Assembly: GCA_016932235.1 (NCBI GenBank)
Contig: JAFGDF010000340.1
Span: 1-18,694, forward strand
Reading direction: 5' to 3'
Length of the DNA stretch: 18,694 bases
Origin: Deltaproteobacteria bacterium
GTDB taxonomy: Bacteria; Desulfobacterota; DSM-4660; Desulfatiglandales; HGW-15
This document shows, in pieces, positions 7,404 to 15,170 of the stretch (position 1 is the first letter of the stretch; the number at the start of each line of letters is the position of its first letter). The position numbers and the translations under genes were made by a program. The notes under the pieces were generated by a model, which saw only the letters and a program-made list of their open reading frames with translations, had not been told where the DNA came from and did no database searches.

Positions 7404-8588
7404 ATGTTCGTGCGCGTCATGGAAGCTGCGGATTCAGACTGGGACGATTTTGTCCGAGCCAGTCCCGTACCCAGCCTATATAATCTATCCGGCTGGATTC
7501 GTGCCATGGAACGAGCCTACAAACACAAGACCTACTATCTTGTTTGTTATGAAGAATCCGACGCGCAGGTTGATCCGACAATGCACTCCGGAGATTTAAA
7601 CAGCACAAATTACAGTGGTTCGCACAATATCCCCAACACTGCCGATAGGCTTCAGATACAGTTAAGTAAACAATATCAGATATCAGGAATTTTGCCTTTG
7701 GTTCACATGAAATGCCTATCATTTGTGAATCGATTCGTATCTTTGCCATTCAGCGATTACGGAGGAATTCTTTCGGGCAGCGCTTCGTGTGCGAAAGAAT
7801 TGATGCATGAAGCTTTGAATATTTCAAAATCTTTAAAAATCAAAGAGATAGAGCTACGACACATCGAGAAGCTCAATTTTCTCAATGAAACAGTTTCCGG
7901 GAATATTCCTGAACACTGTGAATTTTCTACCCGAACCCATAAGGTTCGTATGATCCTGAATCTCCCCAAGTCTTCCTCCGATCTGTACAATTCATTTAAG
8001 TCTAAACTCAAAAATGATATCCGTAAGCCTCAGAAGGAAGGTGTATACGTAAAAGTAGGGGGTACGGAGCTAGCCCAGCAGTTTTATGCCATTTTTTCCA
8101 GAAATATGCGGGATTTAGGTTCTCCGGTTCATTCTAAAAAGTTGATATTGGCAGTTTTAGAGGAATTTGGAGAAGCAGCCAGAATCCTGATGGTATATAA
8201 ACAAAACACGCCGCTGGCATGCGGTCTGATTGTTGGGGCAGGAAAAATGATGACGAATCCCTGGGCATCATCTTTACGACGCTACCGTAGTCTAAGCCCT
8301 AACATGATGCTTTATTGGAAGATGCTGGAATACGCGTGCGACCAAGGTTTTTCCATCTTTGATTTCGGACGTTCAACACCGGGTGAAGGAACTTACCGGT
8401 TTAAGAGACAATGGGGAGCCAGAGCATATCCTCTTGCCTGGCAATATCTCACAATCGGCAAGGAATCAGCTCCTTCACAAGAGACGGCAAATCCAAAATT
8501 TAGTATTGCAGCCAGCTTATGGAAACGGCTCCCTGTCCCCATGGCAAATTTCTGCGGACCCTTTATCAGAAAACACATCAGTCTGTAA
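7404..8588 (+). CDS. XrtA-associated FemAB-like transferase (GNAT fold)
   Basis: This 394-residue protein belongs to the FemAB family found with exosortase EPS loci (recalled as TIGR03019). Classical FemAB enzymes add amino acids from aminoacyl-tRNA to peptidoglycan precursors; the substrate of this branch is not known to me. The start MFVRVMEAADSDWDDFV matches the family N-terminus. Other hallmarks are LVSLPFSDYGG-type residues (112-121, here FVSLPFSDYGG), the KNDIRKPQKEG segment (203-213) and FDFGRSTPGEGTYRFKRQWG (319-338). Between YLVCYEES and ISGILPLVHMK there is a polar Ser/Asn/Asp-rich stretch of about 40 residues (51-92) that I do not expect in the family, where these two strands are normally nearly adjacent. 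The ATG has a modest AAGG close upstream and AAGGAAG further off. It is the first gene of the plus-strand series. Confidence 0.88.
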   Translation: MFVRVMEAADSDWDDFVRASPVPSLYNLSGWIRAMERAYKHKTYYLVCYEESDAQVDPTMHSGDLNSTNYSGSHNIPNTADRLQIQLSKQYQISGILPLVHMKCLSFVNRFVSLPFSDYGGILSGSASCAKELMHEALNISKSLKIKEIELRHIEKLNFLNETVSGNIPEHCEFSTRTHKVRMILNLPKSSSDLYNSFKSKLKNDIRKPQKEGVYVKVGGTELAQQFYAIFSRNMRDLGSPVHSKKLILAVLEEFGEAARILMVYKQNTPLACGLIVGAGKMMTNPWASSLRRYRSLSPNMMLYWKMLEYACDQGFSIFDFGRSTPGEGTYRFKRQWGARAYPLAWQYLTIGKESAPSQETANPKFSIAASLWKRLPVPMANFCGPFIRKHISL

Positions 8589-8640
8589 TCCGGTAATTTA
8601 TTTTATTCTTCAGAAAATCGTTATTGAATAATTCAAACCG

Positions 8641-8660
8641 TTAAGCTGCGATCGGCTTAA
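8641..8660 (+). promoter_or_regulatory. Inverted repeat abutting the amidotransferase ribosome site
   Basis: TTAAGC (8641-8646) and GCTTAA (8655-8660) form a 6-bp stem with an 8-base loop; the Shine-Dalgarno GAGGA follows immediately at 8661-8665. A stem here could limit ribosome access. The stem is short, so this is tentative. Confidence 0.3.
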
Positions 8661-8669
8661 GAGGAACGT

Positions 8670-10562
8670 ATGTGTGGAATCGTAGGTAAATATAATTATG
8701 GATCCGGAGAACCGGTTTCAGGCCAACTGATCCGTGCAATGTGCGACACACTTGTTCACAGAGGCCCGGATGACGGGGGATCGCATATTGATGGCCCCGT
8801 AGGGCTGGGACACAGGCGTTTAAGTATTCTGGATCTTTCAGAACAGGGCCACCAGCCGATGCATTCGCGTGACGAAAGGATATGGATCACGTTCAATGGC
8901 GAAATTTACAATTATCAGGAGCTTCAATCCGAACTTTCTTCAAAAGGCTTTTCATTCAGGAGCAATTGCGACACGGAGGTTATCCTATATCTTTACGAAG
9001 AATACGGAGAAGAGTGCGTCAACCGGTTGAGAGGTATGTTCGCCTTCGCCATCTGGGACGGCAAAAGAAAACAACTCCTGATGGTTCGGGACCGTATAGG
9101 TAAAAAACCTCTTTACTATTATAACGACGGAAAATCCCTGGTTTTTGCATCGGAAATAAAGGCGATTCTCGCCGATAAGTCCGTAAAAAAAGATATTAAC
9201 GCACAAGCAGTTTACGACTACTTCAAGTACCAGTATGTACCGGACCCGAAGTCAATTTATAAGAACATTCACAAGCTGGAACCCGGGCATTTACTGACCT
9301 GTAATCAGCGAGGTCTTGCGGACAGAGAATACTGGAATGTTGATTTTTCAATTTCCAAAGCCGGGACGGAAACCGAAATCGCGGATGAACTCCTCCATAT
9401 TCTAAAGGAAAGCGTTCGACTAAGAATGATCAGTGATGTCCCCCTGGGTGCATTTCTGAGCGGAGGGATCGATTCAAGCTGCGTTGTGGCACTTATGGCC
9501 GGTCATCAGGAACAACCGGTTTCAACCTGCACTATAGGCTTTAACTCGGAAGAATTCGACGAGATTGCTTTTGCCCGGAAAATGGCCGAGATATATCATA
9601 CGGATCACAGTGAGTATACCGTCCAACAGAAAGCCAAAGATATACTGCCCCATTTAATAAAACATTTTGACGAACCGTTTGCCGATTCCTCCGCGATCCC
9701 GACTTTTTACGTATCCAAACTGGCCAGGCGGAAAGTAACCGTTGCATTGTCCGGGGATGGCGGTGATGAAAATTTTTTCGGCTACGAAAAATATAGGTTG
9801 GAAAAAACGGAGGACAGAATACGTAGCCTTTTCCCTTCACCTCTTAGGAAAGCGATCTTTCCCTTGTTGAGCCGAGTCCTGGCAGGCGCAAATCACCGTG
9901 TGTTCCAGAAAGGCTCCACGCTCCTTAAAACATTGGGGCGCGAACCAGACTATGGCTTTTTCCTGACAAATACCGAAATAGATGACGACTTATGGTCAGA
10001 AATGCTGACTCCTGACTTCCGGAGAGAATTAGGCGGCTACGATCCATTCTGGATTACACGAGACCACTACCATAAAGCGCAGACGGACGATCATCTCTCC
10101 AGGATCCTATACACGGATCTTAAAATGTATCTCCCGGGAGATATCCTCGTCAAGGTGGACCGAATGAGTATGGCAAATTCCCTGGAAGTACGCAGCCCGT
10201 TTCTAGATCATCACATTATTGAATTGGCGGCTCGAGTTCCGATCAGCTTGAAATTTCGCAGAGGAGAGAAAAAGTACATCCTGAAACGGATTTTCAGTCA
10301 AATGCTTCCCGAAGATATACTGTATCGAAAGAAAATGGGATTCTGTGTCCCTCTTGCAGATTGGCTAAGAGGGGAATTGCGGGATTTTACCGCGGACCGA
10401 ATCCTGTCCCCGGGAAACGGACTGGAGTATTTCTTTAACAAAAAATCCATCAGCCGTATTTGGGAAATGCATCAGGATCGAAAACGTAATTTTGATATAA
10501 TCTTATGGAGCCTGCTCGTGTTCGAAATATGGTTTCAGGAATGTTACTTTGGAAGGCGCTAA
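8670..10562 (+). CDS. XrtA-system amidotransferase, glutamine-hydrolysing AsnB type
   Basis: This 630-residue two-domain enzyme is predicted to transfer ammonia from glutamine to an ATP-activated carboxylate, probably on an EPS sugar or precursor. The glutaminase domain is intact: it starts MCGIVG with the nucleophile Cys2, and has HRGPDDGG (30-37), GLGHRRLSILDLS (45-57) and FNGEIYN (75-81). The synthetase domain has the ATP pyrophosphatase loop LSGGIDSS (263-270), SGDGGDENFFGY (361-372) and, near the C-terminus, LEVRSPFLDH and KKMGFCVPLADWLRG. Length and order fit the exosortase-associated amidotransferase family (recalled as TIGR03108) rather than housekeeping AsnB (about 550 residues). GAGGA 4 bp before the ATG supports the start. 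It differs sharply from the second AsnB-like gene downstream, which lacks the cysteine. Confidence 0.92.
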   Translation: MCGIVGKYNYGSGEPVSGQLIRAMCDTLVHRGPDDGGSHIDGPVGLGHRRLSILDLSEQGHQPMHSRDERIWITFNGEIYNYQELQSELSSKGFSFRSNCDTEVILYLYEEYGEECVNRLRGMFAFAIWDGKRKQLLMVRDRIGKKPLYYYNDGKSLVFASEIKAILADKSVKKDINAQAVYDYFKYQYVPDPKSIYKNIHKLEPGHLLTCNQRGLADREYWNVDFSISKAGTETEIADELLHILKESVRLRMISDVPLGAFLSGGIDSSCVVALMAGHQEQPVSTCTIGFNSEEFDEIAFARKMAEIYHTDHSEYTVQQKAKDILPHLIKHFDEPFADSSAIPTFYVSKLARRKVTVALSGDGGDENFFGYEKYRLEKTEDRIRSLFPSPLRKAIFPLLSRVLAGANHRVFQKGSTLLKTLGREPDYGFFLTNTEIDDDLWSEMLTPDFRRELGGYDPFWITRDHYHKAQTDDHLSRILYTDLKMYLPGDILVKVDRMSMANSLEVRSPFLDHHIIELAARVPISLKFRRGEKKYILKRIFSQMLPEDILYRKKMGFCVPLADWLRGELRDFTADRILSPGNGLEYFFNKKSISRIWEMHQDRKRNFDIILWSLLVFEIWFQECYFGRR

Positions 10563-10655
10563 AGAATCCAATTCTATTGTAATGCTTAGGTTGGGAAATT
10601 CGGTTTTTTCTCCCGCAGCATGCCCGTTTCTTAACTACGATTCCCAGTTTAATAA

Positions 10656-10841
10656 TCCGGAGAGAGAAAAATCCGCGAGCTGATTTATCTAACAGGACAG
10701 GCTCAGATTCTTTCGCTAGGAAACGCGCGAGTCGCCCAGGAACATGCCAACTGGATTCTCAACCCGGGTAAGGCAGCTGCATAGGGAATCAACACTCTCA
10801 TTCATACAGAAAAAGGTATATATCTAAATTTAATAGTCATC
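10656..10841 (+). pseudogene. Decayed C-terminal fragment of murB (UDP-MurNAc dehydrogenase)
   Basis: No start or complete gene is present, but the frame read from 10656 gives RELIYLTGQAQILS, then LGNARVAQEHANWILNPGKA. This closely resembles the conserved MurB C-terminal block, roughly LIEQAGLKG-RIG-AQVSEKHANFIIN-G-ATA. A TAG interrupts at 10782-10784. The same frame then reads INTLIHTEKGIYLNLI up to a TAG at 10842-10844, which resembles the next MurB segment (LIH-V-EKV-EKFGI-LEPE) with a short internal deletion. An in-frame stop at 10653 closes the upstream side. The piece between the AsnB stop (10562) and 10653 holds nothing I can place securely. The fragment stands directly before a murA paralogue, so it is best read as the rest of a murB-murA pair. 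The identification comes from recalled family motifs. Confidence 0.6.
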
Positions 10842-10859
10842 TAGCGCGGGGATTAGTCT

Positions 10860-12131
10860 ATGTGCAAAAAGATATCCTTTGATACAAATAAAAAACTTAA
10901 CATAAGTAAATCCCGCCTTGAGGGTTCGGTGGCGATAGGCGGGGCGAAAAACAGCGCCCTTAAGCTTTTGACAGCCTCGATATTAACAGATGAGGACGTC
11001 ACTATTTTGAATTACCCTTCCCGTTTGTTCGAAACCCGCGTTCACGTTGAAATGCTGAATTTGCTCGGCAAACCATGCCGGGTTACGGATGACATAATTC
11101 AAATCGGCACTGCAGGGAAGCTGAAAGATACCCTCGATTGGGACGGGCCTTCGATAAGAAACACGCTCCTGATATTCGGGACATTGCTGGCCCGGAAAGG
11201 ACGGGCTTCCGTTCCCCTGCCGGGAGGTTGCGCCATCGGAGAAAGAAAGTACGATCTGCACCAGTTAATTCTTGAAAAAATGGGAGCTAGGGTTTGGACC
11301 GAAGGGGATCGGTTATACGGAGAAGCCCCTCAGGGTCTTCACGGTGCCGAAATCCATCTGCCGCTACGGTCAACCGGCGCTACTGAAAACGCTATATTGG
11401 CAGGCTCCCTGGCAAAGGGAACCACTGTTCTATGGGGACCGCATGTACGACCGGAAATTCTAGATTTGATCGAATTTATGCGGTCGATGGGGGCCAGGAT
11501 CGACATCCGCGGTCAGGAGAGCATTCACATTGACGGCGTCCCTGAACTGCGGGGAACGAAGCATGTGGTATTACCGGACAATATGGAAGCCATCACCTAT
11601 TTTATCGGAGCCGTCATCACCGGGGGAGACATTGAGATAAAGAACTTTCCCTATAGCCACCTGGAAGTGCCCCTCATTCATTTAAGGGAGAGTGGCGCCA
11701 AGTTTTACCAAGGGAAAGACACTGTGATTGTCAGGGGCGGACAATGTTACCCGGTAGACATCAGCACCGGACCGTATCCGGGTATCAACTCGGATATGCA
11801 GCCTCTTTTTGCCGTCTATGCCGCATGCGCCAAGGGTGAATCCCGGATCATCGACCTGAGATTTCCGAAAAGGTTTGCGTATGCAGATGAGTTAATAAAA
11901 CTGAATGCCGATGTTTCCTCTGAAGACAATATTCTGATTGTTAAAGGCGGTCGCATTCTTTCAGGGAATTCCGTCACCGCGTTAGATCTCCGTTGCGGCG
12001 CCGCCCTGGTCTTGGCCGGACTGGTGAGTGAAGGAACCACAACTATCCTGAATGCAAACCAGATTGAGCGGGGCTACCAGGATATAGACAAAAAACTGAA
12101 GGATCTAGGCGTCAAAGCAAGTTTTTGTTGA
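10860..12131 (+). CDS. murA: MurA paralogue (UDP-GlcNAc 1-carboxyvinyltransferase)
   Basis: This 423-residue enzyme transfers the enolpyruvyl group of phosphoenolpyruvate to UDP-GlcNAc, normally the first committed step of peptidoglycan synthesis in the cytoplasm. The catalytic features of MurA are kept: GGAKNSALKLL (27-37, Lys30 and Asn31), LPGGCAIGERKYDLH (120-134; Cys124 is the residue attacked by fosfomycin, Arg129 a ligand), Asp312 in GINSDMQP, Arg338 in FPKRFAYADEL and Arg378 in DLRCGAALVLAG. Length is normal. Placement inside an EPS cluster, next to AsnB-like and arginase genes and a murB remnant, suggests a dedicated pathway rather than the housekeeping copy, though this cannot be proved from the window. 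A GGGGA lies 7 bp before the ATG. The stop TGA overlaps an ATG of the next open frame, so translation may be coupled. Confidence 0.88.
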   Translation: MCKKISFDTNKKLNISKSRLEGSVAIGGAKNSALKLLTASILTDEDVTILNYPSRLFETRVHVEMLNLLGKPCRVTDDIIQIGTAGKLKDTLDWDGPSIRNTLLIFGTLLARKGRASVPLPGGCAIGERKYDLHQLILEKMGARVWTEGDRLYGEAPQGLHGAEIHLPLRSTGATENAILAGSLAKGTTVLWGPHVRPEILDLIEFMRSMGARIDIRGQESIHIDGVPELRGTKHVVLPDNMEAITYFIGAVITGGDIEIKNFPYSHLEVPLIHLRESGAKFYQGKDTVIVRGGQCYPVDISTGPYPGINSDMQPLFAVYAACAKGESRIIDLRFPKRFAYADELIKLNADVSSEDNILIVKGGRILSGNSVTALDLRCGAALVLAGLVSEGTTTILNANQIERGYQDIDKKLKDLGVKASFC

Positions 12132-12160
12132 TGCCATTTTTTCAGATTTTAAGGAATCAT

Positions 12161-14095
12161 ATGAACATTTTCTCCGGCCTTGCCGGCAATGCAATAAATC
12201 CTGGATCCGCAGAATTCATAACCAGGATGTGTTATAGCCAACCTATAAAAGAGAACGAGCATCCGTTCTCTTGGAAATCAGATCAGGTGATCTTAGGTTA
12301 TGTTCCTTTCCAACAGGAAATTGCTAAATCGTTGCCTTCTCAACCAGCAGTCGACGTAACAGGATCCGTTTCAATCGTATATGACGGGTGCATTTACAAT
12401 TCATCCTGTTTAAAAACAGATTTGTCTAAATGTGGAACCGTGATTAAAACTGGGGAAGACCCTGAATTAATTTTGTATTTATACCGGGAATCCGGAATGG
12501 AGTGTCTGAAGCGTATTCAGGGCGACTTTGCTTTTGCTCTATGGGATGGCAACCTCAGAAAACTAATTTTAGCCAGGGACCGTTTCGGGATAAAACCTCT
12601 CTTTTATTATCAATCCGAAAGAGGCCGATTTCTGTTTTCCTCTGAAATCGATGCCATTTTGAGATCAAACCTGACCGATAAGGAACTGGATCTTGCGTCG
12701 CTTTACCACTATTTCTTTTTAACATTTTGCCCCCAACCGTCCACTATTATTAAGAAGGTGAAAAGCGTTCCTCCTGCCACTTACGTGGAGTACGATGTTG
12801 AACGGGATACTATCACTACGATTCCCTACTGGGATATCCCTTGCACCGATAATAAAACCCTCTTGCAGGAGGAAGAAATTCTCGAGGAGTGCGGCAGGCT
12901 GCTGACCGAATCCGTCAGGCTGCGAAGCCCCGTGAACCGCAAGGTGGGGATTTCCCTCAGCAGTGGTATGGACTCATGTACGATAGCAGGATTTTTAGAC
13001 AAATTCGAACCTCAAATGAATACCTTTACCTTCGGATTCGGGGAAAAACACGGGCATCTGAATGAATTTTCACTTTCCAGACTGGTTGCCGAAAAGATCG
13101 GCGCTAACCATCAGGAAATCCGTATCACTGGAAAGGATCTTCTCAATGCTCTACCCAGCCTAGCTCGATGCCTGGACACTCCGACAGCCGGAGCCATTCT
13201 TCCATACTTCTTTTTAATGAAAGCTCAGGAATTCGGTATTCAGGTCGCATTTCGCGGTGACGGCGGCAACAGTGCCTTTCAGTATCTTTTTGACGAAAAA
13301 ATGCCCGCCTTGGATAAAGGACTCTCGTTCCTCCGCATGCTGCCGAACAGAATGCAAACAAGCTTGTACAATGTATTCGACGGGATCTTTTCATTGGCCG
13401 CCAAACGCAGTCGCGGTTCCAGTACAAAATTGCAGGGATTATTCGGTCTCCTGTCCCGTTATTTTTCGCTTATGGCCGGAACCGTCAATTTTGCCAGCAT
13501 GTATTCCGAACGCGAAAGAGGCGGATTTTTTAAATTGACCGACTGGATGAATAATAAGGAGTTCCGGGGAACCCGGGACATTGTACTGTCTTACTTTAAC
13601 ACCAATGTTCGGGATCTGCACGAACGCTACAATTATGGGGATTTTAAAGTTTACCTTGACCAGGGACTCACTCACCTTGGAAGCCTAAGCAGGAGCCTGT
13701 CCATAGATCTCAGACTGCCCTATTTCGATCATGTTCTGATAGAATTCATTCAACGGACCGTTCCAAGTTCATTACGCCAGAAAAACGGGATAGACAAGTA
13801 TATTTTGAAAAAGATTGCCGAACCCGTGCTCCCACCAGAGATTATCAACAAAAACTCGCGCGGTTTTTATATGCCGTTCAAGGAATGGCTGATGACTGAT
13901 CTTAGACCGGTTGTTGACGACGTCTTCTCCAGAAGTACCGTCGATTCACGTGGAATCTTTAACTACAAAAAGGTTAGAACCATATACGACCGATTTTACA
14001 GCCGTGAGGATTCCGATATATCGTGGCGTAAAATTTGGGCGTTTGTTATTCTCGAATATTGGTTTCGGGAGCACATCGATGAAAAGAATAATTGA
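12161..14095 (+). CDS. AsnB-like synthetase lacking the glutaminase cysteine
   Basis: This 644-residue protein has the asparagine-synthetase layout, but its N-terminus reads MNIFSGLAGN instead of MCGIAG, so Cys2 is replaced by Asn. The HRGPDD block is lost and FNGEIYN has become YDGCIYN (74-80). The rest of the N-domain fold is recognisable: GDFAFALWDG (121-130) and LARDRFGIKPLFYY (137-150). The synthetase domain keeps an ATP pyrophosphatase loop, LSSGMDS (266-272), and LRLPYFDH (517-524), but GDGGDE has become GDGGNS (366-371). It should therefore activate a carboxylate with ATP yet not use glutamine; free ammonia or another amine would be the nucleophile, as in beta-lactam synthetase, carbapenam synthetase and lasso-peptide cyclases. 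I chose the ATG at 12161 because AAGGA stands 5 bp upstream; the frame is open from 12125, including an ATG at 12131. The C-terminus overlaps the arginase gene. Confidence 0.85.
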   Translation: MNIFSGLAGNAINPGSAEFITRMCYSQPIKENEHPFSWKSDQVILGYVPFQQEIAKSLPSQPAVDVTGSVSIVYDGCIYNSSCLKTDLSKCGTVIKTGEDPELILYLYRESGMECLKRIQGDFAFALWDGNLRKLILARDRFGIKPLFYYQSERGRFLFSSEIDAILRSNLTDKELDLASLYHYFFLTFCPQPSTIIKKVKSVPPATYVEYDVERDTITTIPYWDIPCTDNKTLLQEEEILEECGRLLTESVRLRSPVNRKVGISLSSGMDSCTIAGFLDKFEPQMNTFTFGFGEKHGHLNEFSLSRLVAEKIGANHQEIRITGKDLLNALPSLARCLDTPTAGAILPYFFLMKAQEFGIQVAFRGDGGNSAFQYLFDEKMPALDKGLSFLRMLPNRMQTSLYNVFDGIFSLAAKRSRGSSTKLQGLFGLLSRYFSLMAGTVNFASMYSERERGGFFKLTDWMNNKEFRGTRDIVLSYFNTNVRDLHERYNYGDFKVYLDQGLTHLGSLSRSLSIDLRLPYFDHVLIEFIQRTVPSSLRQKNGIDKYILKKIAEPVLPPEIINKNSRGFYMPFKEWLMTDLRPVVDDVFSRSTVDSRGIFNYKKVRTIYDRFYSREDSDISWRKIWAFVILEYWFREHIDEKNN

Positions 14096-15119
14096 AAGTA
14101 ATCCACATCTTAAAGTGATCGGAGTCCCGTTGGATCTTGGAGCCAGCAAACTGGGAGTGGATATCGGCCCTACAGCTATTCGATACGCAGGCATCCTGGA
14201 AGCATTCAAACATTTCAGTCTGAACTACACGGATATCGGTGACCTGGAAGTAATGAAAAACTTCCTGATCGATGATTATCCGGCCGAGCGACGCCCGATC
14301 CTCCGATTGCAGGAGATCAGCCGTGTATCTGAACAGCTGGCCAATATTGTTCATGTGTCCTGCCGAGAAGGCATGATCCCCATTATTCTCGGGGGTGACC
14401 ATTCTACTTCGATCGGAAGTATCGCAGGGGTAGCCAAGGCATATCCTCGTCTGGGATTGCTCTGGATTGATGCCCATCCCGATTCCAACACACCGGAAAC
14501 AACCCTTACCGGCAACATTCATGGAATGACTGTCGCCATTTCACTGGGCCATGGGTATAGCGAATTGGTACAGTGCCTCGGATTTACGCCGAAGCTGCAA
14601 CCCGAAAACATTTGCATGCTGGGCATCAAGGACATGGATGCCGAAGAAGCCGAGTTCCTTAAGAAGAAGGGAGTGCGAATCTATACAATCTTCGATATTC
14701 AGAATATGGGCATAGCAAATGTGATGGAGGAGGCGGTCGATCATGTCACCCGCAACACCGATGCCGTATATGTCAGCCTCGATGCCGACGTGATGGACGC
14801 CCAGATTGCTCCGGGTACGGGCATATCAAGCAATGGTGGATTGAGCTATCGGGAGATCCTCTATGTTACAGATTATATTGGTAAGAATCTACATGCGGTT
14901 GCCCTGGACGTGATTGAAGTCAATCCCCTTTTGGATTCCTGCAATAAAACAGCCCAGCTTTGTGTGGAGCTTGTTATGGAGTTGCTGGGCACAAGATTTT
15001 CCGATTATGAAAAGCATTATCTCCAAGATAATCTGACTCGAAAGGAATCGGTACCTTCGAAACCAAAGTCACAGCTTACAGATACTCACGACCAAATGAC
15101 AACCACAGGGCGCCTTTAA
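14079..15119 (+). CDS. Arginase (ureohydrolase family)
   Basis: This 346-residue enzyme is predicted to hydrolyse arginine to ornithine and urea using two manganese ions. All metal motifs are present: GGDHS (105-109, His108), DAHPD (131-135) and SLDADVMD (233-240, Asp235 and Asp237). Arginase-like substrate residues are also seen: Asn137 in DSNTPETTLTGNIHGM, His148, and Glu280 in DVIEVNP. The block APGTGISSNGGLSYRE (244-259) is typical. These point to arginase rather than agmatinase, but related guanidino substrates cannot be excluded. About 35 extra polar residues follow the usual family end (LGTRF at 303-307). The start ATG at 14079 has GGGAG 7 bp upstream and lies inside the end of the AsnB-like gene (17-bp overlap), so the two are probably made together. 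An arginase is unusual in an EPS locus; a role in supplying ornithine is inferred. Confidence 0.88.
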   Translation: MKRIIESNPHLKVIGVPLDLGASKLGVDIGPTAIRYAGILEAFKHFSLNYTDIGDLEVMKNFLIDDYPAERRPILRLQEISRVSEQLANIVHVSCREGMIPIILGGDHSTSIGSIAGVAKAYPRLGLLWIDAHPDSNTPETTLTGNIHGMTVAISLGHGYSELVQCLGFTPKLQPENICMLGIKDMDAEEAEFLKKKGVRIYTIFDIQNMGIANVMEEAVDHVTRNTDAVYVSLDADVMDAQIAPGTGISSNGGLSYREILYVTDYIGKNLHAVALDVIEVNPLLDSCNKTAQLCVELVMELLGTRFSDYEKHYLQDNLTRKESVPSKPKSQLTDTHDQMTTTGRL

Positions 15120-15170
15120 TCAACTTTACTACGTAGTTTGATTGCAACACCTTCAATGTAGGATGTTATA

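Noticed and set aside
14046..14522. 158-codon minus-strand frame
   Set aside because: It is opposite the arginase catalytic region and has no recognisable domain.
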